Below, piece by piece: positions 24,821-35,911 of a DNA stretch of 64,000 nt. Position 1 is the stretch's first letter. The number at the start of each line of letters is the position of its first letter. The DNA comes from Bradyrhizobium diazoefficiens. Its GTDB lineage: Bacteria > Pseudomonadota > Alphaproteobacteria > Rhizobiales > Xanthobacteraceae. Made by a program: the position numbers and the translations under genes. The stretch covers positions 124,001 through 188,000 of the forward strand of contig NZ_JAFCJJ010000013.1 in assembly GCF_018131015.1 (NCBI RefSeq), in the 5' to 3' direction. The notes beneath the pieces were generated by a model, which saw only the letters and a program-made list of their open reading frames with translations, made no database searches and was not told where the DNA came from.

Positions 24821-25631
24821 TCAATGCCTGGATGGACGAGATGAGATTTTCTCCGCGCAGCCGCACCGTCCTGACCAGCGCCTCGCCGTCGCACCGTTTT
24901 GGCCGGCGTGCGACGAAGGTATAGCGGACCCGAAACTCGTGGGCGGACACCGCGCTGACGTCGATCAGGCTGAGCGGCTCGTCGAGGCGGCCATAGAATT
25001 TCGTGATGGCGTCCGCGGAGAGCGGACCGCTGCGCCGCTTTTCCGGCGCGAGGAAGGCACTCGCTGCCTCGCCGCTTCCGGCCGCCAGGGCCAGATAGAA
25101 GCCTTGCACGGTCGTCATCGGCGTATCGTAGGCCTCGGTCGGATCGGTGTCCCGCTCGACCCGGTTGATCTGCAGCAGCAGAGGTGCATGGTGATGCCCC
25201 GTGTGCGCGCCGAACGGGGATTTCCCTTCCACCCTGACACGCATCCCGACGAGGCGTCGCAGGCGCTCGGCGACCGCGTCTGAGCCAGCCTGATTCCATT
25301 CCGGATACACCTGGACGCTGTCGATGCTGGTGGCGGGGTCGACGAACTCGTCGCCCGTGGCACAGATCGGGCGATCCAGTTTCAGGATGTAAGCGGGCTC
25401 GGGCGTGTCCCCCTTGGTGACGCCGCCATTGTAGGGCGGACCGCCGAAGATCCGGAACGTCAGCGTGCCGACGAAACTCACCGGATTGTCTTTTCCGACG
25501 TCCAGGCAAGCGCTGCGGGCGGGCCCCGCATGGAGAGACATTGCAGCAGCCAGCAGCATTGCTGCGGATTTCAACGAACGCACGAACAGCCCTCTAGCAG
25601 CGGCCGCCGCCCGCTCGAGCGGCGGAGCCAT
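24810..25631 (-). CDS. exported protein, DUF4431-like domain
   Basis: A 273-residue protein starting MAPPLERAAAAARGLFVRSL at ATG 25631, with a signal peptide ending near HAGPARSA. The next ~110 residues (CLDVGKDNPVSFVGTLTFRI, KGDTPEPAYILKLDRPIC, then an RLRRLVGMRVRVEGK segment) resemble DUF4431 proteins. The C-terminal ~120 residues look like a separate alpha/beta domain. It is tail-to-head coupled to the next exported protein and follows secA on the same strand by 116 bases. DUF4431 is from memory and should be checked. Confidence 0.6.
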   Translation of the reverse strand: MAPPLERAAAAARGLFVRSLKSAAMLLAAAMSLHAGPARSACLDVGKDNPVSFVGTLTFRIFGGPPYNGGVTKGDTPEPAYILKLDRPICATGDEFVDPATSIDSVQVYPEWNQAGSDAVAERLRRLVGMRVRVEGKSPFGAHTGHHHAPLLLQINRVERDTDPTEAYDTPMTTVQGFYLALAAGSGEAASAFLAPEKRRSGPLSADAITKFYGRLDEPLSLIDVSAVSAHEFRVRYTFVARRPKRCDGEALVRTVRLRGENLISSIQALNGC

Positions 25632-25747
25632 CCCCGTCTGTTCGATTGTTACATTCACCGCCGCCGAGCGTGCAAGCCCATCAGGCGCTGCATTGCAAAA
25701 TGCGGTGGCGCTGGACGCGCGATGCGCCCAGCGTCGAACCTGCCTGC

Positions 25748-28594
<2,847 letters not shown>

Positions 28595-28946
28595 GCCTAG
28601 TTCCTGTGTTCGCGATTTAACAGCGTTGCAGCCAAGAGGTTGTCGCCTGCCTGCCTATCAACTCACCGTGACGCCCGATGGCGCCAGAGCCCGGACCGCG
28701 GGGGGTCATCCGCCAGATGGGTGGGAGTTGGGCAAGTCAGGGTTCAACGGCCAAAAACGCAGCAAAATAAACGCCATCGCCATGGACGCGACCGTGGAGA
28801 GATATGGCCGCCCCCCAGCCTTGTCAACGGCGGCCATCTTGGCGCTAATTCATCATTTTGACAGACTTTTCGCGTTGCCAAGCCCCCCTGATTGGGCGAG
28901 TGTCCGCCCCGCCCGAGCAGCCCCTGCCTCAACATAAGGATTTTCC
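28595..28946. other. intergenic region between secA and PPIase gene
   Basis: This 352-base gap separates divergent genes and must hold both promoters. I see no open frame with credible coding character, no hairpin with a T-run and no repeat shared with the rest of the window. AAGGA at 28936-28940 is the ribosome binding site for the plus-strand gene. Confidence 0.4.
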
Positions 28947-29861
28947 ATGACCACCTCGTTCCCGGTAATCACCGGCCGGCGCTTCCGCCATGCCTCCGCC
29001 CTGGCCGGCAGCCTGGCGCTGGCGCTGTCCCTGGCGTTCGCCGGGCCGCTGCGGGCTGCCGACGATCCGGTGCTGGCCAAGGTCAATGGCTCGGAAATCA
29101 AGAAGAGCGACGTCGCCATGGCCGAGGAGGAACTCGGGCAGAGCCTCGCCCAGATGGATCCGGCGACCAAGGAGGAGAACGTCCTGTCCTTCCTGATCGA
29201 CATGAAGATCGTCGCCAAGGCCGCCGAGGACAAGAAGCTCGGCGACAGCGAGGAGTTCAAGAAGCGCCTGTCGTTCGCCCGCAACCGCCTGCTGATGGAC
29301 AGCCTGCTCGCCAACGAGGGCAAGACCGCGACGACCCCCGACGCCATGAAGAAGGTCTATGAGGAGGCCTCCAAGCAGATCACCGGCGAGCAGGAGGTGC
29401 GCGCCCGCCACATCCTGGTCGAGACCGAGGACGAGGCCAAGGCGGTGAAGGCCGAACTCGACAAGGGCGCCGATTTCGCCGATCTCGCCAAGAAGAAGTC
29501 CAAGGATCCGGGCTCGGCCGACGGCGGCGACCTCGGCTTCTTCACCAAGGAGCAGATGGTGCCGGAATTCTCGGCGGTCGCCTTCGCGCTCGAGCCAGGC
29601 AAGATCTCCGACCCCGTGAAGTCGCAGTTCGGCTGGCACATCATCAAGGTCGAGGAAAAGCGCAGCCGCAAGGCGCCGGACTTCGAACAGGTCAAGGCCC
29701 AGATCGAGAACTACGTCACCCGCAAGGCCCAGGCCGACTACGTCTCCAAGCTGCGCGCCGAGGCGAAGGTCGAGCGCATGGACCAGCCGGCGGCGGATGC
29801 CAAGCCCACTGATGCGGCCAAGCCGTCCGACAACAAGATGGCGCCGCCGGCAAAGAAGTAA
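28947..29861 (+). CDS. periplasmic parvulin-type peptidylprolyl isomerase
   Basis: A 304-residue exported foldase. The signal peptide (SALAGSLALALSLAFAGPLR) is cleaved near Ala38-Ala39. An N-terminal SurA/PrsA-like helical region (~40-140) precedes the rotamase domain (~145-240): VRARHILVETEDEAKAVKAE, KSKDPGSADGGDLGFF, the MVPEFSAVAFAL segment and FGWHIIKVEEKR. The tail is Lys/Ala/Pro-rich. It speeds proline isomerisation in secreted proteins. It sits divergently next to secA, whose substrates it would fold, and upstream of argJ. Confidence 0.92.
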   Translation: MTTSFPVITGRRFRHASALAGSLALALSLAFAGPLRAADDPVLAKVNGSEIKKSDVAMAEEELGQSLAQMDPATKEENVLSFLIDMKIVAKAAEDKKLGDSEEFKKRLSFARNRLLMDSLLANEGKTATTPDAMKKVYEEASKQITGEQEVRARHILVETEDEAKAVKAELDKGADFADLAKKKSKDPGSADGGDLGFFTKEQMVPEFSAVAFALEPGKISDPVKSQFGWHIIKVEEKRSRKAPDFEQVKAQIENYVTRKAQADYVSKLRAEAKVERMDQPAADAKPTDAAKPSDNKMAPPAKK

Positions 29862-29908
29862 GAATTCGCTGTCACTTCGCTGACGCCAAGAGTATCTAGG
29901 CTTTCGTG

Positions 29909-29933
29909 GATGCCCGGCCTCGTGCCGGGCATC
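29909..29933. repeat. GATGCCCGGC hairpin between PPIase gene and argJ
   Basis: GATGCCCGGC (29909-29918) and GCCGGGCATC (29924-29933) form a perfect 10-bp stem with a 5-base loop. A related stem lies at 56230-56268. With no T-run it is more likely a dispersed palindrome than an intrinsic terminator. Confidence 0.6.
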
Positions 29934-29967
29934 TGCATATCCAGACCTTGATCAAGGCGCCCTTGCG

Positions 29968-31209
29968 ATGTCCTCAACCGTCTCCCCGCTCGCCCCGACC
30001 CACTACCCCGACATGCCCGTGATCGCGGGCATCCGCCTCGCGACGGCCGAGGCCGGAATCCGCTACAAGAACCGCACCGACGTGCTGCTCGCGGTGATGG
30101 ATAAGGGCACCGCGGTCGCCGGCGTCTTCACCAAATCGAAATGCCCGTCCGCACCGGTGGAATGGTGCCGCGCCAAGCTGAAGGGCGGCAAGGCCCGCGC
30201 GCTGGTGGTCAATTCCGGCAACGCCAATGCCTTCACCGGCAAGACCGGCCGGGCCTCCACGGCGCTGACCGCAAAGATCGCGGCCAGGGCGGTGGGCTGC
30301 AGCGAAAGCGAGATCTTTCTGGCCTCGACCGGCGTGATCGGCGAGCCGCTGGATGCGACCAAGTTCGACGGCGTGCTGGGCCGCCTCGCCGAGACCGCCG
30401 CGCCCGGCGACTACCTCGCCGCCGCCAAGGCGATCATGACCACCGACACGTTCCCGAAAGTCGCGACCGCGACCGTGAAGCTCGGCAAGGCCAAGGTCAC
30501 CATCAACGGCATGGCCAAGGGCGCCGGCATGATCGCTCCCGACATGGCGACGATGCTGTCGTTCGTCTTCACCGACGCACCGATCGCACCGGCCGCGCTG
30601 CAGGCCCTGCTCAAGAGCGGCGTCGAGGACACCTTCAACGCGGTGACGATCGACGGCGACACCTCGACCTCGGACACGCTGCTGGCATTCGCCACGGGTG
30701 CTGCCGCCGCGCAAGGCGCACCGAAGATCAGCCGCGCCAGCGATCCGCGCCTGAAGGCGTTCGTCAAGGCCTTCAACCAGGTGCTCGCCAGCCTCGCCGA
30801 GCAGGTCGCCCGCGATGGCGAAGGCGCGCGCAAGCTCGTGGACATCACCGTGGAAGGCGCCAAGACCAAGGCTTCCGCGCGGAAAATCGCGATGTCGATC
30901 GCGAACTCGCCGCTGGTGAAGACCGCGATCGCCGGCGAGGATGCCAATTGGGGCCGCGTGGTGATGGCGGTGGGCAAGGCCGGCGAGCCGGCCGACCGCG
31001 ACAAGCTGTCGATATCCTTCAACGGCATCCGCGTCGCCAGGAGCGGTGCGCGCGATCCGTCCTATGACGAGGCACAGGTGTCGGAGGCGATGAAGGCGCC
31101 GGAGATCGCGATCAAGGTGTCGCTCGGCCTCGGCAAGGGCCGCGACCGCGTGCTGACCTGCGACCTCACCAAGGAATATGTGGCGATCAACGGGGATTAC
31201 AGGTCCTGA
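29968..31209 (+). CDS. argJ: bifunctional glutamate N-acetyltransferase / ornithine acetyltransferase
   Basis: A 413-residue ArgJ. It moves acetyl from N-acetylornithine to glutamate (arginine biosynthesis) and may also use acetyl-CoA. The self-cleavage site and nucleophile are in KGAGMIAPDMATML, with Thr195 becoming the N-terminus of the beta chain. Other family motifs are VNSGNANAFTG, STGVIGEPL and AGEDANWGRVVMAVGKAGEP. The C-terminus TKEYVAINGDYRS is typical. It lies ~100 bases after the PPIase gene on the same strand. Confidence 0.97.
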   Translation: MSSTVSPLAPTHYPDMPVIAGIRLATAEAGIRYKNRTDVLLAVMDKGTAVAGVFTKSKCPSAPVEWCRAKLKGGKARALVVNSGNANAFTGKTGRASTALTAKIAARAVGCSESEIFLASTGVIGEPLDATKFDGVLGRLAETAAPGDYLAAAKAIMTTDTFPKVATATVKLGKAKVTINGMAKGAGMIAPDMATMLSFVFTDAPIAPAALQALLKSGVEDTFNAVTIDGDTSTSDTLLAFATGAAAAQGAPKISRASDPRLKAFVKAFNQVLASLAEQVARDGEGARKLVDITVEGAKTKASARKIAMSIANSPLVKTAIAGEDANWGRVVMAVGKAGEPADRDKLSISFNGIRVARSGARDPSYDEAQVSEAMKAPEIAIKVSLGLGKGRDRVLTCDLTKEYVAINGDYRS

Positions 31210-31212
31210 CGG

Positions 31213-31584
31213 TCACAGGCGACTGGAGACCTTCACGCTCACGTCGACTGTCCGCGTGATCGGACGATTGACCGCATCCAGTCCCTGACGGGCATAGACA
31301 AACCGATCGTCCCCGACATAGCCGGGGCGGGAAAGATAGATTACTCGATTGCCATTGATCGAGACGCTGCCGTTGCTTGGCTGCGTGACCACGCGGGCGC
31401 TGAAGACGGGGCCCGGCGTGCGCATGACGGTGATGCTGCAGCGCTTTCCGCTGGCCGCATACATCGTCCCGGACACAGTTTGATTGTCCAGGGTCTTGAT
31501 GAACGGCACGATGCAGGACCCCGCCATCGCCGGCCCGGCCATGACCGACATTGCGACGACAACACTTCCGAACGCCTTTAGCAT
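31213..31584 (-). CDS. small exported protein of unknown function
   Basis: A 123-residue protein. The start ATG 31584 follows AGGGGG by seven bases; an ATG five codons earlier is also possible. The signal peptide MLKAFGSVVVAMSVMAGPAM is cleaved near Ala21. The mature chain (~100 residues) has two cysteines (GSCIVPF, GKRCSITVM) and a beta-rich pattern ending in a VDVSVKV strand, like a small Ig-like or beta-sandwich domain. I recognise no family. It is convergent with argJ, three bases apart. Confidence 0.65.
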   Translation of the reverse strand: MLKAFGSVVVAMSVMAGPAMAGSCIVPFIKTLDNQTVSGTMYAASGKRCSITVMRTPGPVFSARVVTQPSNGSVSINGNRVIYLSRPGYVGDDRFVYARQGLDAVNRPITRTVDVSVKVSSRL

Positions 31585-31798
31585 GATGCCCCCTATCATC
31601 GAGCGCCCTCGACGAACTCAATTATAGATAGAGAGCGAGGCACGGCGCAAGCGGCGCGCATGGATCGGTCCAGCAAGCGTTGAGCGCTTCCAGGCCAGGG
31701 GCCGCCGATTGAATATCAGGTGTGGAGATCGTAGAAACACCGGCCGCAGCGGGCTTAACGACGCGTTGCGATCACCTTCAGCGAGCGACATTTCAGGC

Positions 31799-32209
31799 AT
31801 GGCCGATCTCAAACTGACACTGGTAGTGGCGTGCGCGCTGGTGGACGCTGACAAGCGCGTCCTGATCGCACAGCGCCCCGCAGGCAAGACGCTGGCGGGC
31901 CTGTGGGAATTTCCCGGCGGCAAGCTCGAGCCGGGCGAGCGTCCCGAGCAGAGCCTGATCCGCGAGCTGCACGAAGAACTCGGCATCACCGTCGCCGAAC
32001 CGTGTCTCGCACCGCTGACCTTTGCCAGCCACGGCTATGAGACCTTCCATCTGCTGATGCCGCTCTACATCTGCCGGCGCTGGGAGGGACAGGTCGTCGC
32101 GCGCGAGGGCCAGACGCTCGCCTGGGTCCGCGCCAACAAGCTGCGCGACTATCCGATGCCGCCGGCGGACATTCCGCTGATCCCGCATCTGATCGATCTG
32201 CTGATGTGA
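31799..32209 (+). CDS. NUDIX hydrolase, MutT-like 8-oxo-dGTP diphosphatase
   Basis: A 136-residue NUDIX enzyme. The NUDIX box runs GGKLEPGERPEQSLIRELHE followed by ELGI, an exact fit to GX5EX7REUXEEXGU. The N-terminus LTLVVACALVDADKRVLIAQ and RPAGKTLAGLWEFPGG matches MutT proteins that clear oxidised dGTP. The start MADLKLT at ATG 31799 fits the family length; earlier in-frame starts do not. It follows argJ, a common alphaproteobacterial order. Confidence 0.9.
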   Translation: MADLKLTLVVACALVDADKRVLIAQRPAGKTLAGLWEFPGGKLEPGERPEQSLIRELHEELGITVAEPCLAPLTFASHGYETFHLLMPLYICRRWEGQVVAREGQTLAWVRANKLRDYPMPPADIPLIPHLIDLLM

Positions 32210-32214
32210 GGTTT

Positions 32215-32338
32215 GCGTGCCCCGGACGCAGCGCAGCGCCCTTGCGGTGCGCTGCTGAGCCGGGGCCCAGAAGCGACAGAGCTAGGTCCCGGCTCTGCGC
32301 GGCAGCGTAAACACGCTGCAGCGCGTCCGGGACACGCG
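32215..32338 (+). repeat. dispersed palindromic element, copy B (downstream of methyltransferase)
   Basis: This opens GCGTGCCCCGGACGC, has GAGCCGGGGCCCAG and GGTCCCGGCTCTGCGC in the middle, and closes GCTGCAGCGCGTCCGGGACA. It aligns with copy A (11501-11653) in the same orientation and with the reverse complement of copy C (33231-33377). It ends one base before the stop codon of the methyltransferase gene. Confidence 0.8.
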
Positions 32339-33187
32339 TCACTCCTTCCCCGCCTTCTTCACGGCGTCCGCCAGGCTCGCTTTCGCCGATCCCGGCTTCA
32401 GCGGCTGCTGCTGGCTCGCATGGGGTGCCCAGCCGGACAGCCAGATGATGTCGAAGGTGGCGCGGATGCGGCCATCGGCATCGGCAAAGCGCTCGGCGTA
32501 GATTTCGGCCATGCGCAGCAGCGTCGCGCGCCGCGACGGCGTGCGCCGCCGCTCGATCAGCACATTGGCCGCGCCCATGCGGCGGAGATCCTGCATCAGC
32601 GCAAACGCATTGCCATAGCGCACCACGACACGATCGACGTCAGTCACCGGCAGCGCAAAGCCGACCCGCTGCAACAGCGCGCCGATGTCGCGCAGATCGG
32701 CGAACGGGGCGACACGCGGCGACACGCCGCCCTCGCATTCGGCTTCCGCCGCAGCAAAGGCCTGCCGCAGCTCGGCCAGACTGTCACCGCCGATCATGGC
32801 CGCGAGCAGCAGGCCGTCCGGCTTCAGCGCGCGGCGGATTTGCGCGAGCACCCCCGGCAGGTCGTTGACGAATTGCAGCGCCAGCGCGGAGACGACGAGG
32901 TCGAGGGATTCGGGCGCGAAGGACAGTTTTTCTCCACCCGTCGCATCGAGCGCGATCCGCTCGAGTGACGGCAGCCGCGCGTGCAATTCCGCAAGCCCTC
33001 CGCCGGGTGTCCAGAGATCGGCCGGCGCGTGAAACTGCCGCATCACCGCGGCCAGCCGCTCGGACATGTCCTCGGCGACGCGGTCCAGCAGGAAGCTCGC
33101 AGCGCCCTGCGCCAGCGCACGCCGCTGCCGCGCTTGCAGCAAGGCGCGATCGAATAGAGCGGGCGGGATTTGCGGGGTCTGGGCCAT
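32339..33187 (-). CDS. BioC/NDUFAF5-like SAM-dependent methyltransferase
   Basis: A 282-residue class I methyltransferase. Its N-terminus (LFDRALLQARQRRALAQGAA, SFLLDRVAEDMSERLAAV) matches the SAM-dependent proteins near comF in Alphaproteobacteria that resemble mitochondrial NDUFAF5 and BioC. The acidic loop LDLVVSALALQFVNDLPGVL and the motif RRALKPDGLLLAAMIGGDSL are visible, but the glycine-rich motif I is weak (DLWTPGGGLAEL). The target could be a complex I subunit or a fatty acyl carrier; neither is established here. Inverted copies of a repeat element flank the gene. Confidence 0.78.
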   Translation of the reverse strand: MAQTPQIPPALFDRALLQARQRRALAQGAASFLLDRVAEDMSERLAAVMRQFHAPADLWTPGGGLAELHARLPSLERIALDATGGEKLSFAPESLDLVVSALALQFVNDLPGVLAQIRRALKPDGLLLAAMIGGDSLAELRQAFAAAEAECEGGVSPRVAPFADLRDIGALLQRVGFALPVTDVDRVVVRYGNAFALMQDLRRMGAANVLIERRRTPSRRATLLRMAEIYAERFADADGRIRATFDIIWLSGWAPHASQQQPLKPGSAKASLADAVKKAGKE

Positions 33188-33230
33188 TGCCGCTGGTTAC
33201 GCCGATCATGCGGGTCATTGCAATCTCCTC

Positions 33231-33377
33231 TCTCGTGTCCCGGACGCGCTGCAGCGCTCTTGGCGCTGCTGCGCAGCGCCGGGACCCAGAAAGCAACACC
33301 GCATAATGCGGCGAGATGGGCCCCGGCTCTGCAGCGCACCGCCGAAGGGGCGCTGCGCCGCGTCCCGGGGCACGAGA
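33231..33377 (-). repeat. dispersed palindromic element, copy C (inverted, upstream of methyltransferase)
   Basis: This opens TCTCGTGTCCCGGACGCGC and closes CGTCCCGGGGCACGAGA, so it reads as the reverse complement of copies A and B. It occupies the promoter gap between the divergent methyltransferase and comF genes. Confidence 0.8.
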
Positions 33378-33420
33378 GCCTGGCTTGAGCGCAATCGGGC
33401 GGAACGCTAGCCTTCCTCTC

Positions 33421-34218
33421 ATGGAAGCCGACGCCACCCCCTCCCGTTCCATCGCCGCGCCCCTGCGGGCCGCATGGGCGGCTGGCTATAGCGTCCTGTC
33501 GAGAGCCGCGCGGCTCGCGCTCGACATCGCGCTGCCGACGCAGTGCGTGGCCTGCCGCGAGCCCGTCGATGGCGAAGGCGTCTGCGCCTCGTGCTGGGCA
33601 AAATTGTCGTTCATCGAACGGCCCTATTGCCCCCGGCTCGGCATTCCCTTCGTCTACGACCCCGGTCCCGACATGCTGTCGATGGAGGCGATCGCGAGCC
33701 CGCCGGCCTACCAGCGCGCGCGGGCGGCGGTGCGCTATGACGACGTCGCGCGCACGCTGGTGCATGCGCTGAAATACCAGGATCGCACCGACCTCGCGCC
33801 CGCCATGGGCCGCTGGATGGCGCGCGCCGGTGGCGAACTGCTCAGCGAGGCCGACATGCTGGTGCCCGTTCCCCTGCATTGGCGGCGGGCCTGGCGGCGC
33901 CGCTACAACCAGTCCGGGGCGCTGGCACGTATCATCGAACGGCAGACCAGGGTGAAAGTGCGGGGTGAGGTGCTGCGCCGGGTGCGCGCCACCGAGCAGC
34001 AGATCGGCCTGTCGCGGGCCCAGCGCGCCACCAATGTGCAGGGCGCGTTCCAGGTATCCCCCGACCGTCAGGCCGAGGTCCAGGGCCGGCGTATCGTCCT
34101 GATCGACGACGTCCTGACCACCGGAGCAACGCTGGACGCCTGCGCCCGGGCCCTGCTCCGCGCCAAGGCGGCGCAAGTCGACGTGCTGGTCTTTGCCCGG
34201 GTTGTCGAGCGGCCGTGA
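33421..34218 (+). CDS. comF: ComF family phosphoribosyltransferase-like protein
   Basis: A 265-residue ComF-type protein. An N-terminal four-cysteine zinc finger (Cys42, Cys45, Cys55, Cys58 in QCVACREPVDGEGVCASCWA) precedes a type I PRTase fold with the PRPP loop IVLIDDVLTTGAT near the C-terminus. The conserved VPVPLHWRRAWRRRYNQS segment is present. ComF proteins assist DNA uptake and single-strand handling; the enzymatic role is unclear. The start ATG 33421 is chosen because the frame upstream runs through a repeat element. Confidence 0.9.
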   Translation: MEADATPSRSIAAPLRAAWAAGYSVLSRAARLALDIALPTQCVACREPVDGEGVCASCWAKLSFIERPYCPRLGIPFVYDPGPDMLSMEAIASPPAYQRARAAVRYDDVARTLVHALKYQDRTDLAPAMGRWMARAGGELLSEADMLVPVPLHWRRAWRRRYNQSGALARIIERQTRVKVRGEVLRRVRATEQQIGLSRAQRATNVQGAFQVSPDRQAEVQGRRIVLIDDVLTTGATLDACARALLRAKAAQVDVLVFARVVERP

Positions 34219-34265
34219 AGTCCCATATAATTCAATGAATTCATGACATGAAAGCGCTGGACGAC

Positions 34266-34541
34266 ATGACCGCTGCTGTCGAGATCTATACCAGGCCAGG
34301 CTGCGGCTATTGTTCCGCCGCCAAGTCGCTTCTAACCCGCAAGAAGGCCAATTTCACGGAATTCGACATCGCCAGGAACCCGTCCTGGCGCAACGAGATG
34401 TATGACCGTGCCGGCGCGGGCTCGACCTTTCCGCAGATCTGGATCGGTGGAACCCATGTCGGGGGCTGCGACGACCTCTACGCGCTCGACCGCGAAGGCA
34501 AGCTCGACGGCATGCTCGAAAGCGTCAAGGCGATCTCATGA
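34266..34541 (+). CDS. grxC: glutaredoxin 3
   Basis: A 91-residue dithiol glutaredoxin with active site Cys13-Gly-Tyr-Cys16 (YTRPGCGYCSAAKSLL), the cis-Pro TFPQIWIGG and the glutathione-binding GGCDDL. It reduces disulphides with glutathione. The start MTAAVEIY at ATG 34266 gives the normal N-terminus; an ATG at 34248 adds six residues. The stop overlaps the next start by four bases (ATGA), so translation is coupled. Confidence 0.93.
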   Translation: MTAAVEIYTRPGCGYCSAAKSLLTRKKANFTEFDIARNPSWRNEMYDRAGAGSTFPQIWIGGTHVGGCDDLYALDREGKLDGMLESVKAIS

Positions 34542-35416
34542 GCGAGAACCGCACTTTCACCGCCGCCATGGTGCAGATGCGCACCGGGCTGATGCCGGGG
34601 CCGAGCCTTACGCAGGCAACCCAGCTGATCCGGCAAGCGGCGGCTGATGGCGCCGACTACGTGCAGACGCCCGAAGTCAGCAACATGATGCAGCTCAACC
34701 GCAAGGCGCTGTTCGAGCACCTCCAGAGCGAGGAGGACGATTTCTCGCTCAGGGCCTACCGGGCGCTCGCGGCGGAACTGAAGATCCACATCCATGTCGG
34801 CTCGCTGGCGCTGCGCTTCTCGGCCGAAAAGGCGGTCAACCGCTCGTTCCTGATCGGGCCCGAGGGCAATGTGCTCGCGAGCTACGACAAGATCCACATG
34901 TTCGACATCGAGCTGCCGGACGGCGAGAGCTACCGCGAGTCCGCCAATTACCAGCCGGGCGAGACCGCCGTGATCTCCGACCTGCCCTGGGGCCGCGTCG
35001 GGCTGACGATCTGCTACGACGTGCGCTTCCCGGCGCTCTATCGCGCACTGGCCGAGAGCGGTGCGTATTTCATCACCGTGCCGTCCGCCTTCACCCGCAA
35101 GACCGGCGAGGCGCACTGGCACGTGCTGCTGCGCGCCCGCGCGATCGAGACCGGCTGCTTCATCTTCGCCGCCGCGCAGGCAGGCACCCACGAGAACAAG
35201 CGCGAGACCTATGGCCACTCGCTGATCATCGATCCCTGGGGTGAGATCCTGGCCGAGGGCGGCGTCGAGCCCGGCATCATCATGGCCAAAATCGACCCGG
35301 CGAAGGTCGAGACTGCGCGCCGGGCGATCCCCTCGCTGCAGCACGGCCGCCGCTTCGGCGTCGCCGATGCCAAGGCGGGACCGGACCATCTGCATCTCGT
35401 GCGGGGATCGGCATGA
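34538..35416 (+). CDS. carbon-nitrogen hydrolase (Nit1/omega-amidase type)
   Basis: A 292-residue nitrilase-superfamily amidohydrolase with triad Glu46 (QTPEVSNM), Lys118 (SYDKIHMFD) and Cys159 (LTICYDVRFP). This subgroup includes deaminated-glutathione amidase and omega-amidase. The link to grxC through an ATGA overlap makes a glutathione-repair role attractive. It has no signal peptide and is cytoplasmic. Substrate assignment rests on family and context only. Confidence 0.88.
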   Translation: MSENRTFTAAMVQMRTGLMPGPSLTQATQLIRQAAADGADYVQTPEVSNMMQLNRKALFEHLQSEEDDFSLRAYRALAAELKIHIHVGSLALRFSAEKAVNRSFLIGPEGNVLASYDKIHMFDIELPDGESYRESANYQPGETAVISDLPWGRVGLTICYDVRFPALYRALAESGAYFITVPSAFTRKTGEAHWHVLLRARAIETGCFIFAAAQAGTHENKRETYGHSLIIDPWGEILAEGGVEPGIIMAKIDPAKVETARRAIPSLQHGRRFGVADAKAGPDHLHLVRGSA

Positions 35417-35895
35417 TCCGCTACGCGCTTCGCTGCGACCAGGACCACGAATTCGAAAGCTGGTTCCAGAGCTCGTCGGCCTTTGACTCCCAGGTGAAGC
35501 GCAAGCTCGTGACCTGCCCGCTCTGCGGTTCGGCCAAGGTCGAGAAGGCGATCATGGCGCCGCGCATCGTCGGCAAGAAGGGGCGCGGACGCGCGACACC
35601 GCCGCCCGAGCCGGCCGCGACCACGACGCCGGAGGCTACACCGTCCGGACCGACCTCGCTGATGATGGCGCAGGAGCGCGAGCTGCGCGCCAAGCTCAAG
35701 GAATTGCGCGACCACATCGTCAAGAACGCCGACAATGTCGGCGAGCGCTTCGCCAATGAAGCCCGCGCGATGCATTACGGCGACAAGGAGCACCGCCCGA
35801 TCTATGGCGAGGCCTCGCCGGACGAAGCCAAATCCCTGATCGACGAAGGCATCGAGGTGTCGCCGTTGCCGACGCTGCCGGAAGACAGGAATTGA
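35413..35895 (+). CDS. DUF1178 family protein
   Basis: A 160-residue protein with an N-terminal zinc-ribbon-like part: Cys8 (YALRCDQDHEFESWFQSS) and Cys35/Cys38 (VTCPLCGSAKVEKAIMAP). A Pro/Ala/Thr-rich linker follows, then a helical C-terminal half (QERELRAKLKELRDHIVKNA and ERFANEARAMHYGD). It overlaps the upstream gene by four bases, the third member of a grxC-nit-DUF1178 operon. The function of DUF1178 is unknown to me. Confidence 0.88.
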   Translation: MIRYALRCDQDHEFESWFQSSSAFDSQVKRKLVTCPLCGSAKVEKAIMAPRIVGKKGRGRATPPPEPAATTTPEATPSGPTSLMMAQERELRAKLKELRDHIVKNADNVGERFANEARAMHYGDKEHRPIYGEASPDEAKSLIDEGIEVSPLPTLPEDRN

Positions 35896-35911
35896 CGCGC
35901 GAAGCGCGTCA
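35893..35911. terminator. hairpin formed by two convergent stop codons
   Basis: TGACGCGC (35893-35900) pairs with GCGCGTCA (35904-35911) around GAA. The left TGA is the stop of the DUF1178 gene and the right TCA is the stop of the convergent transporter gene, so one hairpin serves both transcript ends. It has no T-run. Confidence 0.45.
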
